Assembly: GCA_026874595.1 (NCBI GenBank)
Contig: CM049319.1
Coordinates: 61,078,917 to 61,142,916, forward strand
From: Sipunculus nudus
Taxonomy: Eukaryota; Annelida; Sipuncula; Golfingiida; Sipunculidae
Direction of reading: 5' to 3'
DNA: 64,000 bases
Notes under the pieces: generated by a model
The model's database searches: none
Seen by the model: the letters and a program-made list of their open reading frames with translations, nothing else
Told to the model about the DNA's origin: nothing
Program-made: the position numbers and the translations under genes
Shown here: positions 13,380-25,004 of the stretch, in pieces
Layout of the letters: every line of letters starts with the position of its first letter
Position numbering within the stretch: the stretch's first letter is position 1

Positions 13380-14660
13380 GGGAACCGTTTGACCGATCAG
13401 GAAAATTTTTTTGCACAAATGTAGCCCTCGGAGAGCTTTATAACATACACCAAAAATGGTGGCGCCACCTGCAACCATGTTTGCACAGTGTCCATCTGTT
13501 CGTCTGCCTTGGGTTAAAATCACTCATATCTCTGCAGTGACTTGACTAATTCACCTGAAATTCGGCATGCGCAAACATCCTGGATAGCTTTTCTGATTTT
13601 ATGACAGGTGGCGCCACCTACATTCACGTTGACGCTGCAGACATCCAAGCTCATATCTCGGGAACCGTTTGACCGATCAGGAAAATTCTTTTGCACAAAT
13701 GTAGCCCTTGGAGAGCTTTATAACATACACCAAAAATGGTGGCGCCACCTGCAACCATGTTTGCACAGTGTCCATCTGTTCGTCTGCCTTGGGTTAAAAT
13801 CACTCATATCTCTGCAGTGACTTGACTAATTCACCTGAAATTTGGCATGCGTATACATCCTGGATAGCTTATCTGATTTTATGACAGGTGGCGCCACCTA
13901 CATTCACGTTTACGCTGCAGACATCCAAGCTCATATCTCGGGAACCGTTTGACCGATCAGGAAAATTCTTTTGCACAAATGTAGCCCTTGGAGAGCTTTA
14001 TAACATACACCAAAATGGTGCCGCTACCTGCAACCATGTTTGTACAGTGTCCATCTGTTTGTCTGCCTTGGGTTAAAATCACTCATATCTCTGCAGTGAC
14101 TTGACTAATTCACCTGAAATTTGGCATGCGTATACATCCTGGATAGCTTTTCTGATTTTATGACAGGTGGCGCCACCTACATTCATGTTTACGCTGCAGA
14201 CATCCAAGCCCATATCTCAGGAACCGTTTGATTGATCAGGAAAATTTTTTTGCACAAATGTAGCCCTTGGAGAGCTTTATAACATACACAAAAAATGGTG
14301 GCGCCACCTGCAACCATGTTTGCACAGTGTCCAGCTGTTTGTCTGCCTTGGGTTAAAATCACTCATATCTCTGCAGTGGTTTGACTAATTCACCTGAAAT
14401 TCTGCATGCTTATACATCCTGGATAGCTTTTCTGATTTTATGACAGGTGGCGCCACCTACAATCAAGTTTACGCTGCAGACATCCAAGCTCATATCTAGG
14501 GAACCGTTTGACCAATTGGGCCAAAATTTTGCATGTGTATAGTTCTCACAAAGCTCTTTATCATACGCTAAACTGGTGGCGCCACCTGCAACCCTTTTTT
14601 GCACAGCGTCCATCTGTTTGTCTGCCAAGGGCAAAAATCACTCATATACAATATAGTGGT
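13380..14660 (-). repeat. 280-bp core repeats, right arm of palindrome B
   Basis: Mirror image of the left-arm array. CACTCATATC recurs at about 13521, 13801, 14080 and 14360. Unit order and unit-specific substitutions mirror the left arm. Confidence 0.92.
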
Positions 14661-15923
14661 TTGACTTATCTGCCTTAAATTTTGCATATGTATACAACTT
14701 GGACGGCTTTCTGGATTTTTTGGTAGGTAGCGCAACCTACATACACAATTTGGCTGCAGACATCCATGCTGATATGCAACACTTCACCCGTTCCACTCTG
14801 ATTTAGGCGGATACAAGTAGTCGCTTGTCGACTACCCGTATTCTAGTTTATTACTGGAATATATAGTCGATTTCACACCTGGTGAAGTTGTTACTCTTCT
14901 GAAGTAAGGAATTACTTATCTGATGAACATCCACACTTTCATAGCAATACACCACTTCGTGGACACAATTAAATGTGCACTTTAATCACTGTAACCCTGG
15001 TGGTACAATACAAAATATAAAATGTAGCATAGCCAAGAATAAAATAAAATACAGAAAATTAAAACATTCATCTAGTAAATGCCCCATCGGGGGGGGGGGG
15101 GGGGAGTGCAGGGCAGAGGGGAAGCCTGCTAGTGGTGGCCAAGCTGAGCCACCCAAGCTGGGGTGGGTTACATAATGCAAGTGAAGGCTGTACTACCAGG
15201 TGGGCTAGATGTCAAAAACACTTGACATGGTGTATGAAACTTGAATAAAAGCTACTCTTTTCCATCAATTCCTTTGAAATTTCAGATTTTAAAAGATTAA
15301 ATCCTTATGTATATATGCTGTGAAAATTAAATCAACAGTGCTTACAGGGAAAAAACTTGCCATTGCCAAAGTAGGACAAAATTTAAGGTATTGATTTTTT
15401 ATTTATGCTAATAACTTGACTAATTTGCAAAATTCAGATCTAATTTTGGGTAAACAATTGAATCTTGATTAAATAAAGTTATATTCTTGAAAAGAAGGTC
15501 TCCAGCTTCAGCAATTCTCATGAAAGGTGAGTAAATCTATTTCCTGATTTTTTAAAAATTGCATTATATTTGGGCCCATAACTTCAAAATAATACCCAAT
15601 ACTGACCCAATTTTTGGTATGTTCATAGACAATGTATGGAAGAATATGAATACTAAATATGATCAAAAACAGATCAGTGGATTTGATATTAAGCAGCCTT
15701 GAAGTGTAACAATGATTTTTTTTATGGAAAAAGGTGTTTTTTTCTTAATATCTCGAAGGAACGAGGTCCTAGTGACCCAATTTTCCATACTGTATGAGAT
15801 TTTGGGGACATCTAATGGTATGCAAAATTTTGGAATCATAGGTCCAATGGTTTTAAAATGGACGGACGACGGACAAAGGACCACAACTATAGCTCAGATG
15901 ACTTATAGTCTTTAGCTGAGCTA

Positions 15924-16958
15924 AAAATGGGTCAAGGTCACCCATCTTCAAACTTGACCGAGATTTTATTGATATACATCTTCACTGATGAAATAAAATT
16001 CCGATGGGAAACCCTTTTAGAGATATCCCGTAAAACGGATGCCGGACAGATGGACAGACAAAAATAAGTCAACCTGGACAAAATAGCAAACTTGATCTGT
16101 TCCTGGTCATTATCTGCCAACACATAAAAAATCAGGGCAGTATCTCCAGTCATTGCAAGTCTGTACATGTGCATTTTTCATGAAAATTTATATTTTTCAT
16201 GAAATTTTCTATATTAGGGTGGTGTCAAACAGTCAAAAGTGGGTCAACCAGGACAAAACAAGAACTTTATCTGTAACTGGTCATTATCTACCCACACACC
16301 AAAAATCAGGCCAGCATCTGCAGGCCCTGGGGAAAAAAAACCGTACATGTGCATTTTTCATGAAAATTTCTTTATTTCATGAAATTTTCTATGTCCAGGA
16401 GCCATAAAACGGTCAAAAGAAGGTCAACCGGGACGAAACCTTAACTCAATTTGTAACTGGTCATTATCTGCAAAAACACCAAAAATTAGGCCAATATCTG
16501 CAGGCATTGCGAAAATAAGTCCGTACATGTGTATTTGTCATGAAAATTTCTATTTTTCATGAAATTTTCTAAGTTTAGGAGCCGTAAAACGGTCAAAAGA
16601 AGGTCAACCGGGACGAAACGCGAACTCAATCTGTAACTGGTCATTATCTGCCCACACACCAAAAATCAGGCCAATATCTGCAGGCATTGCGAAAAAAAGT
16701 CTGTACATGTGTATTTGTCATGAAAATTTCCATTTTTCATGAAATTTTCTAAGTTTAGGAGCCTTAAAACGGTCAAAAGTAGGTCAACCGGGACGAAACG
16801 CCAACTCGATCTGTAACTGGTCATTATCTGCCCACACACCAAAAATCAGGCCAATATCTGCAGGCATTGCGAAAAAAAGTCTGTACAACTGTTTGATTTC
16901 GGAATGACGGAATGACGGACATGGGTAAAACTATATGCCCCGGCCACTTTGTGGCGGG
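15924..16958 (+). repeat. Resumed H core and family A core with 3' end
   Basis: 15924-16060 continues the H core. From about 16060 there are five family A core units (GGTCAACC... at about 16066, 16240, 16420, 16597 and 16777). The stretch ends in GACGGAATGACGGACATGGG and the truncated hairpin. The last three units are nearly identical to the last units of A1. Confidence 0.8.
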
Positions 16959-17418
16959 TTTTATTAAGATTTATTAATGTTTAGCAAATAATTGGTATGA
17001 TATGGATGCTGTAGACAACATGAAAACACATCAAAGGTGCAAGTAATAATCAAATAACTATTTCATAATTCTATTTCCAAAATTTATGTTAATTATTACA
17101 TGAATAATTATTAAATTATTGTAAAAAAGTTAATTATTACATTGATTCTATAATATTCTGTAAATATTAATAAATATATTACCTGTTAACCATTCAATGT
17201 TAAAATATTGAAAATCTGACTGAAAACATCTTTCATATGTCAATTACAATGCTTAATATATTAGGAAATAAGATCAGATCACTATTTTAATCTCGCCTAG
17301 GCAGATTTTAAACTTCACATCACAATCGCAATCTCGCCTAGGCGAGATTACAATCGCAATCTCCTCTAGGCAAATTTGAAATCCGCCTGGATTTCAATCT
17401 TGTCTCTGACATATACAT
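16959..17418 (-). mobile_element. Foldback element K2, single arm
   Basis: Contains the alternating modules CTCGCCTAGGCGAG and CACAATCGCAATCTCG (17290-17400) and ends with GTCTCTGACATATACAT at 17418. This is the same terminus as K1. Positions 16970-17080 match the reverse complement of 31430-31520. It lacks the pogo-like transposon found in K1 and so provides its empty site (GGTAATATATTTATT when read on the minus strand, near 17175-17190). Confidence 0.75.
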
Positions 17419-20400
17419 CGTAAGAAGCAGAAGCGGACCCAAACGGGACTCCATGCAGTGGGTCCGTATCCCATTTTCAGCCACCGTCACCTTTTTTTCA
17501 TCGTATCAGACAAATTTTGAGGCCTGAAACCCCCACAACCACCCCACCCCTTTTTTTTTTCTGAAACTGGGACCTTGAAGTAGGTTTTGTCATTAATCCT
17601 CCTGGGTTGAACTCTCCCTTTCATAAAGCGAGAAACATGTTTTTTCTCTTTTACTGACCACGCACGTGGGTCAGATCCCTCATCGAAAGCAAGCGTTATT
17701 CATATGAACAATAGTCCTTTAATAGTGTTAGAGGTTGAGTGACCATGATGCATGCATTCCGGTGATTGCCGAAGGCAGTTCGGCTGTGCTCGGTAAAAAA
17801 AACGGAAAAATTCACTAAAAATTATATGTACATTAAAAATTATTTATTTTCATATCGCCTATGTCAATGAGGGGATAATAACTATTAAAATGATGTGTGG
17901 CACAGTATTGTACACAACGCGGTTTTAGAGAACTTTGCGAACAAACGTGAACCGAATTCCTTTTATAAGTATTAGATGCTTTACCTTTGTGTCAAAACTG
18001 GTAAGTCCGAAATCACTAGAATTGTCATGCATGATCATCTATTATGATATATTAAGAAGAAATGACAGTTATTGTTTTTTTAACTTACTGACTTTTCAAG
18101 CAGCAAAAGAAAATCAAGTCAGCATATCTCAAAAACTTCTGAAGATAATGGTCAAAAATTTTGCAAAACATGTCTTGTCTGAAGCATGTATGAAGCAAAT
18201 TTGATATTGTATGTAGGGGAAATGTGATCAAATTATTGAATTCACATGGGAAGATTTAAATACAACTAAAAATCTGCATTCTAAAGAATGCAAGCCTCTG
18301 CCATGTGGGGGGTTCCTATGGTGTATGTGGGATGCTCCCAAACCCATGTTTGCATTCACTTATTCAGCACCTATTCCAAGGGTCATTAGTGAATAAGGTA
18401 ATGTACATTTGTGAATATTCCTGACAATGTTCCAGAATCCGGATCATGTGCTGAATCAACACAAAAATCTAACTCATTCTTCACTGGCCCATTCCTGAAT
18501 TCCCTGAAAATTTCATGAGATTCAATTAATGATTGCATTCATGAGTTATGTTGTAAACAAACACTAAAACACACAAACTGGGATGCATGCTAGTGTTTGG
18601 ACCGATGATCAATAATGATCAATTATAGGTTGGCTGAGGCAGATGATCCGATGATCGATCTTTCATTGCCATAATCGATCATGGTTTTTCACAAAGGTTA
18701 GGGTCTATAAGTATAATTAGGCATAGTACAGTTTCATAAAATTTAGGCAAAAAAACTTTACAACAGTTTGTGTTTATTAATAGATTCACATCTACATTAA
18801 CACATGAAGGCTATAGACCAATGCCTAGATCAGTTGAGAGGATGTACCTGTAGGTCTACATTTGATCAGAGAATTCACACTCCAAGAGGTCAACCAATAA
18901 ACACTGATGATCAGGAAATTAATACTAATTCCCAGGAATTCTCAAAGCAACTAATAATCGATCATCAGTTGCTGCTATGCTGCTGATATCAATTTCGATC
19001 AAGGAATCCACTCCAACACTATACTCACTGCATACCCTCCAGACCAAGGCAATCAGCATCTTTGATATCCAAACATGAAAGAATTCTTAAAAGCTTTAGT
19101 AAAAGAAGCCTAATTTCCTATCACATGTACCCACAACTAAGGTTTGGCTTCTCCCATTTCAGACAGAAAACTTTACAGAGATACACATTTACACTTTCCA
19201 CTGGTGCACATAACAACAGCACACATAGAAGCCTGGTATTTTTTATGCCTACCTGGCAGGATGAGGCCAGCTGAATGCCAGATATATTATATAAAGCTAA
19301 CCAGGGCTGTCTCAGCTCAGTCAATCCCAGGCAGCTTCAGATTTACCTTGTTTTCTATATCAATTAGGGGCCAGGGACCTTGACATACAGAAATCAGAAC
19401 AAAAATTGCACACCAACCGCACCTGGGTCTCACCACACCAGCTAACACCACCTGTGGCCTCACAATTTACCAACAGGTTAGCAGGGCTTGAAGCTAGCAA
19501 GCAGGGACATCATAGACTGAGCTTTGGTGATGCAAGTTAATATTCTAGTCCACTTCTAAGGGAGGTTTGGATTTTTAGTATTATGTCATAAATACACCAC
19601 AGACAATAGACACATTTTCTCAGCTTATCTATATATTAATAGCGTAAGGCGATTTTTGTAATTTTCCGTATCTTCTCTGATACCACCGTACGGATTGCCG
19701 TGATTTTCGACATACACATGCTCCGGGTTTGTCCGAAGAGATTCCACCCACTTTTATTTGCAATATTTGCGCATTACTTGCATAATTAATAATTTTAATA
19801 TTTGCTCCCCTGCGGGCGCCTCTTTTCTTTGTGTCTTCGGGCCAGGTAACACAATGGCCATAGAGTGTGTGATGGCGGGACAGAGTTTCACTCCTGGGGC
19901 CCTATGTGGTGTTTTCGTACAATTTGCGGTTACCGGCCCGAAATAATCCCCACCGGCAATCCCTTCTCAAAATTGGATCTTTGAAAGTTATATTAAAAGC
20001 GTAACACAATTTTTGTGATTTTCTGTATCTCCGGATTTCCGGTGGTTTTCCGATACCACCGTATGGATTGTTGTGTTTGCCCCAAACCGTGCATAGCACG
20101 GGTAATTGCTACATTATAGTATATTTTAAAGGTGCCCATTCATCTACCTTTTAAAAAAGAATTTATGTGATTTCATGCTTCCTCTGTATGTATATTAATG
20201 ATCTAAGGGTAATTTTAGTTGTGAGTTTCTTATAATGCATTTGTGGCAATGTAGGAACTAGTTTTTCAACAAGTTTGTACACACAGCGAATGGTGACAAA
20301 CTGGAAAAACATGCAACCTAAGGTGGTAGGTTGCATATATGCAGAGGTAGAAAGGTCACTTGTTGCAAAACCCCATTTGCAAAGCTCTGGCTTATCTGAC

Positions 20401-20664
20401 TTGCTGCAAGATGCCCTTGTTGAATTTGTTTTATTTTGGCGGGCCCCAATATATTATAAACACTTTAATATTAACAAAACAAGAAGCCTGTTTGGGACGT
20501 TATCCACATTTTCTGGCCTATTTTTATAAAAATTCCAAAAGTGGAAATTGCAACCCCAAATGGATATACCAGGATAGGAGTTTATCATAGGACAACTGGA
20601 CTTTGCCCTGGTGGAATCAATGATCCTACAGAATCTGAGTTTGTCCTGTGACACCTATATTTCA
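17419..20664. other. Intergenic DNA with no supported gene
   Basis: No recognised coding region. Near 17655 is a hairpin-like TGACCACGCACGTGGGTCA. Around 18600-18680 and 18950-19010 short ATCGATCATC motifs recur. Two related blocks near 19640-19710 and 19990-20070 share AGCGTAA...ATTTTTGT and GATACCACCGTA. After the second block is a perfect hairpin CCGTGC-ATA-GCACGG (20088-20102). This suggests one more repeat family, not delimited here. Confidence 0.5.
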
Positions 20665-21957
20665 AACTAGACATTCCTTGGCACCGCAGGTGCCATAGTA
20701 TCCCCAGAAAATTAACCCCCCCCCCCTTTAAGAATATCTTACCCCCCATCTTCAGCAAAAATTAATATCAGACCACACTCATAGAAAAGGTCACTCTCAT
20801 AGAAAAGGTCATGACCCCAATTTCATTATACATCATCCCATAACCCATGTCTATGTATATGCATAATATGAAAGAAATCTGTCCATTAGTTTTTGACTTA
20901 TAATGCTCACAGTACTGTTAAGTGGCAATGATGGTGTATTAAACAGCACAAAAACAAGTAAAAGAATAACAGGGGGCGCTGTCAGTTTCCGGTACATGAC
21001 AACACTATCAAAGATCTTCGGTCAAGTTGATTTTTGGACCAATCAATGCATCACTTATTGAGATATTAATGATTTTGTGTGATTTTCACCATATATGGCA
21101 ATATTCCAGGTCAAGGCCACTCTCATAGGAAAGGTCATGACCCCAATATATACATACATCATCCCATAACCCATGTCTATGTATATGCATAATATAAAAG
21201 AAATCGGTCCATTAGGTTTTGACTTATAATGCTCACAGTACTGTTAAGTGGCAATGATGGAGGTATTAAACAGCACGAAAACAAGTAAAAGAATAACAGG
21301 TGGCACCACCTGTTTCCTGTACATGTCATCACTATCCAAGATCTTCGGTCAAGTTGATTTTTGGACCAATCCATGCATCCCTTATTGAGAAATTAATCAT
21401 TTTGTGTGATATTTCCCATAAATGGCAATATTCAAGGTCAAGGCCACTCTCACAGAAAAGGTCATGACCCCTATTTAAATAAACATCATTCCATAACCTA
21501 TATCTATGTAAATGCATAATATAAAAGAAATCTGTCCATTAGTTTTTGACTTATAACGCTCACAGTACTGTCAAGTAGCTATTTTGGGGGTATTAAACGG
21601 CACAAAAACAAGTAAAGAATAATAGGTGGCACCACCAGCTTCTGGAACATGACAACCCTATCCATGATCTTCAATCAACTTGATTTTGGGATCAATCCAT
21701 GCAAGATTTCTTGAGATATTTAAGAATTTGTGTGATTTTCCCCAAAATTTGACCTATTCAAGGTCGAGGACACTCTCCTAGTCAAGGTTATGACCTCATT
21801 TTAAATAGATGTCGTCCTCTCACCCATATCTATAAATATACCAAGTTTGGTAAAGATCCGTGAAATATTTTTTGAGTTATCGCGCCAACAAGATTTATAT
21901 GCGGTGCCGGCAGGATCGGTTTGAAAACATAGTATCCCCTGACTTTGTCTGGGGATA
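20665..21957 (+). mobile_element. Helentron-like element C (TATCCCC ends)
   Basis: 5' end AACTAGACATTCC, then a perfect 7-bp-stem hairpin TGGCACC-GCA-GGTGCCA (20679-20695), then AGTATCCCC. 3' hairpin 21933-21957 (TATCCCCTGAC...GTCTGGGGATA). Between them are about four core units with a period of about 326-330 bp marked by GGTCATGACC (about 20810, 21135, 21463, with a variant at 21785). Each also has a GGTGGCACCACC-type motif. Same family as element D on the other strand at 57301-60745. Non-coding. Confidence 0.85.
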
Positions 21958-22659
21958 CAATAATTCCCAAATTTTCTTGATTTATTCTGAACTGACATAA
22001 TGTGACATTCCAAATGTGAAAATTCATGAAATTTGGAACCTTCAGTTCAGAGGGTTGCCATTTCAAATTCCAAGGACAAATGTGATAATTTCGGCTTTTT
22101 TAAACTCCAGCAAGCTGTCAAAAACTTGTGTGGAAATGCATGAAATATTGGCTTAAGTTTTGTAAATTCACATAATAAAGATAACATATTGACAACAGCA
22201 AAGATAATCTTGGCAAAAAAATATTTTAAATATTATTACCCTTGGAAGTGATTAGTCTGTAGAGAATTTTATATCTAGCGGCCCGAACAGTGTTGAGTGT
22301 ACATATGTAAATATGGCAGCCAGAATAAGGAAGTGAAATTCCACATTTTTTATTTCTACTGAAGGAGAATTAAAAGCACAAAAAGGATAACAAACACATA
22401 ACAAAGTTAATGGATATACCATAAATATTTAGAAACCTTTCACTTCTGGTATTTTCACCCATTACAAAATATGGTAGATCGAGGTTCCAAGCAACAGAAG
22501 ACTAATTACTAATCAATTTTGTATAAATTAAAATTCACGTGATGACAATTATTGAATATATTCCAACTAATTTTGAATGTACGGTATATTTCTTTACGAG
22601 GTACACAGTTGAACATCCAGTTTCACTTAATCTTCAAAGGTATAGGCTCTGACCTATAT
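21958..22659. other. Intergenic DNA, nothing recognised
   Basis: AT-rich sequence following element C. No coding frame, repeat array or structural signal that I can support. Confidence 0.5.
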
Positions 22660-23431
22660 TTTTGAAAAATTAACAAAGGCACCACCAGTTCATGAAAAAG
22701 ATAACAAAGCTATCTTGCACCCCTTTCATGCACAAAACTTTTTCAAAATGATTTGGGAAAACTGGTTTAGCCAAATCGGTTTAAATCCATGTTAGTTCAC
22801 ATGGGAATCTAGCACCAATGCATGAGGTTTATGTTTCACATACGGAACTATGTAATAACATGCCGATACAAGCATTAGCTTGCACTGTGACCTAGTTGCA
22901 AATTGAAAACTCAGTCCAAACCAGTTAACACGACACTTTAGCAAAGTGGCTAAAACTATCCGCATTCAAATTGGTTTAAATCCATCTACTGAGCTTGATC
23001 ACATTTGCCATGTGAAAGGGGAATTATATTTCCTGACAAATTCCTGTAATTCCAAATGTCAGGACAATTCATCAATTGATTCTTGAGATATGCAAAGTTT
23101 GTAAGACATGTGTCAAATATGTAACAAGGGCAACGCATCAACGAGCATCCCCTTGCACAACCAACAAGCATCCCCTTGCACAGGGTATAATGAGAATGGG
23201 TATATTACACAGTGTGAAAATGAGGATGGCAGCTCTGTGCCCTTGACCTTTGACCCTGTGACCACAAAATCAAAAGGGTTCTTCATCCAAGGGTGGGTGA
23301 GCCAATTGTGCAAGATGAAAGGTTTTGGTAAAACAGTTTGGCGTCAAATCCATCCACAAGCTAATTCCAGATGGACGGACAGAGAACAAAGCATTACAAT
23401 ATCCCTTCCACAACTTTGTTAAGAGGGGATA
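22660..23431 (+). mobile_element. Possible Helentron-like element I (3' part)
   Basis: Ends in a hairpin-like TATCCC...GGGGATA (23400-23431). This is preceded by GATGGACGGACAGAG, the microsatellite-then-hairpin order seen in the other families. Upstream text (GGCACCACCAGTTCATG, AAGATAACAAAGCTATC) resembles core units but is not clearly tandem. No 5' end found, and the hairpin stem is imperfect. Confidence 0.35.
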
Positions 23432-23754
23432 ATAATGCAAGGCTAATGTCACTCTTGTAATCTCGTGTCAATCCATCCTGTTTTGTCCAGCTCTCAAACC
23501 TGAAACAAAAACCTTTTTGCAAATATGTTGTGTGAAAAATCAGCTGCCAAAATCCACCTTTCCTCCTTTTTAACATTTCTGACCAAAATAATAATCCTGG
23601 AGACAAAATTAAAAGTGACCAAAATGACCTGTGAAATCTGTTGATCTGCAGGAAAAATCGGTATGTGTGAGGGCACTCATCTACCTTTGAGACCTGTAGA
23701 TTTAACCTGCCAGTTAAAAAAAAAACAGTAATAAAAAATCGTTAGATGGGGGAG
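23432..23754. other. Unassigned spacer between elements I and J
   Basis: No gene recognised. GTGTGAGGGCACTC near 23665 might be the 5' sub-terminal motif of element J, whose 3' hairpin contains TAGGGC, but no 5' hairpin could be placed. Confidence 0.35.
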
Positions 23755-24217
23755 GTCTGTAATTCAATAGGTCTGGAGCCCACATAGGTACCAATCATCC
23801 CCCTAAAATTTGGGAAAGCTGCAGAAGGTTGTTGTCGAGTTATCGCACGCGAAAGAAAATCAGCGAAAAGGCTATGGCCGCCAAATTGGAATTCCAACAG
23901 ATCTGTTATTTGATAGGACTGGAGCCCTCATACGTACCAACCATCCCTGTGAATTTGGGAAAGCTGCAGTATGTTGTTGTTGAGTTATAGCGCGCGAAAG
24001 AAAATCAGCAATTGGGCTGTGGTGGCCATATTGGAATTCCGACATGTCTGTAATTCAATAGGATTGGAGCCCTCATAGCTACCAATCATACCTGTGAATT
24101 TAGGAAAGCTGTTGTTGAGTTATAGCGAGAAAGAAAGTGTCACTGAAGGAAGGACGGGAACTTGTACGGACTGACACAGTGATCACTATAGGGCACCGCT
24201 TGTCAGGCAGGGCCCTA
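23755..24217 (+). mobile_element. Element J: 145-bp tandem units and 3' hairpin
   Basis: Three units begin at about 23755, 23900 and 24045 and share GGAGCCC, TTTGGGAAAGCTGCAG and GAAAGAAAATCAGC. They are followed by GAAGGAAGGACGG and a hairpin at 24189-24217 (TAGGGC...GGGCCCTA). The order of core, purine-rich microsatellite and hairpin repeats the Helentron-like plan. Truncated or unrecognised at 5'. Confidence 0.55.
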
Positions 24218-25004
24218 ATTACTGTCAGTTGAGGACATGTTGTTATTTAACTTTTATAATATAGACCGACAAGAGTCTTTCATAAAATTGTTCTTCTGTG
24301 TTGAATTGATAATCTTGTGCCAGCTGTCAATGTAAACATTCACTAGTCAACACTCCTTTGATAACCCACTGATATTAATCATTAGATACTTGTTAGAAAA
24401 GCATATATTATTTTTCTGATAGCTAGACATAGAGGTCTATAATACAGTCAAAGAGCTTCTCTATCTATATGCCTATATCCCAGGCTCACAGTCTGTTGAT
24501 CAGATGGGGAAGATGGACAAACACTGGTCAATAACTATCCCCCATCAACAGGTTCCCAGGTTTTAACCAGCACCAAGATACACTGTGTTTTACCTTGGTA
24601 AAACTAAGGCTGGGTAAAATAGATTTTACCAAGCAATTACTAAGGATTCCTGGGTTTCACTCCTGATTCCTATTGATTAAAGGGATTTGCTCTGCACAGC
24701 CAAACATGAGTTAAAGAGCAAATGATATATGGATCCTTATAGACATAAATGGGTGATGTATTCAGAGCCACTTGGTTTGCCAAGAAAATTACAAAAATTT
24801 GGGTATCACATCTGCTGACCAATTAAAAAGAAAACAAGTTTGGTTAGGGTAGATAAAAGCAAATCAACATGGGAAAAAGCTTGGTTAAACTCAGTAAAAA
24901 AAAATTAAACCTGGTTTTACCACCTGGGTTGGTAAAATAGGTTTAACCTGGATCAAATGCAAACCCTGCTGATCAATGTATGGAATCTCAGCACAACCTA
25001 AAAT
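24218..25004. other. Intergenic DNA containing MITE M1
   Basis: Apart from MITE M1 (24550-24970), nothing in this interval is recognised. Confidence 0.5.
24550..24970. mobile_element. MITE/foldback M1 with GGTTTTACC modules
   Basis: Shares with 34460-34891 the order GGTTTTA(C/A)CCA, TTCCTGGGTTT or ACCCTGGGTTT, CTGATTCCTAT, GCTCTGCACAGCC and ATGAGTTAAAG, then a 3' half rich in GGTAAAAC/GTTTTACC words. Ends at about AAACCCTGCTG. Two copies 10 kb apart support a small non-coding transposable element. Confidence 0.7.

Larger units (their letters stand above)
11402..14848. mobile_element. 3.45-kb palindrome: two inverted family B elements
   Basis: Left arm 11402-13113 and right arm 13126-14848 are near-perfect reverse complements around a spacer of about 12 bp. 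Each outer end reads AACTAGAATACGG, then hairpin GTAGTCG...CGACTAC, then TATCCGCC. Each inner end is a 3' hairpin (TATCCGCAAAAC...GTTTTGGCGGATA) preceded by a GCC-rich run. So two full Helentron-like elements lie tail to tail. Unit-specific variants are mirrored, for example TAGCGGCACC at about 12222 against its complement at about 14018, and GTTTGCGCATGCC at about 12675 against its complement at about 13565. The arms thus derive from one element by inverted duplication. Small differences between arms argue against a pure assembly artefact. Confidence 0.9.
10654..15923 (+). mobile_element. Helentron-like element E3, split by palindrome B
   Basis: 5' end AACAAGG plus hairpin GACCCATGGGTC (10661-10672). 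3' hairpin 15890-15923, preceded by GACGGACGACGGAC. The internal sequence differs from E1/E2 but matches E4 (for example 10715-11400 with 25652-26430, and 14855-15840 with 26462-27410). It therefore belongs to a second internal subfamily with the same termini. Interrupted at 11402-14848 by palindrome B. A run of about 17 G lies at 15090-15106. Non-coding. Confidence 0.8.
10022..16060 (+). mobile_element. Putative Helentron-like element H, holding E3
   Basis: Left end AACTAGAATATTAGC with a weak hairpin (ATTAGC...GCTGAT, 10031-10046). Core units carry GGTTCCTGAGATATAAG and GGTCAAGGTCACCCATC at about 10040-10650. The same core resumes right after E3 (15930: GGTCAAGGTCACCCATC) and runs to a short GGACAGATGGACAGAC stretch near 16055. 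No 3' hairpin is visible, so this end is truncated or missed. E3 interrupts it. Assigned by its 5' end and core pattern only. Confidence 0.45.
6974..16958 (+). mobile_element. Family A element A2, split by later insertions
   Basis: The 5' end at about 6974 (AACTAAATGTGTC, then ATGCCCCCGCC) leads into family A core repeats that stop at 7320, where E2 begins. Just after E2 the core resumes (ATAGGCCAGTATCTG, about 9990). It breaks again at about 10022, where an H-type end begins. The core resumes near 16060 and runs to a family A 3' hairpin from 16934 that loses its second arm at 16958, where foldback K2 begins. The simplest reading is one element of about 1.5 kb opened by two insertions totalling about 8.7 kb. 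Two separate A fragments remain possible. Confidence 0.6.

Noticed and set aside
11616-14634. Several 60-100 codon frames of similar sequence in both palindrome arms
   Set aside because: They are the 280-bp repeats read through. The same peptide recurs in each unit and on opposite strands in the two arms.
11402-14848. Palindrome as an assembly or fold-back read artefact
   Set aside because: Arms differ at several bases, in a single-base indel and in GCC run length. Outer flanks fit an insertion into E3. Not fully excluded without reads.
15088-15108. Poly-G run as a G-quadruplex regulatory element
   Set aside because: It lies inside E3 at the same place as a run in E4 (about 26711). It is a homopolymer belonging to the element, with no evidence of function.
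17935-18204. 89-codon plus-strand frame whose second half follows an acceptor-like TTTTCAAGCAG
   Set aside because: No recognisable domain, no downstream donor in a fitting place, and AT-rich chance-like composition.
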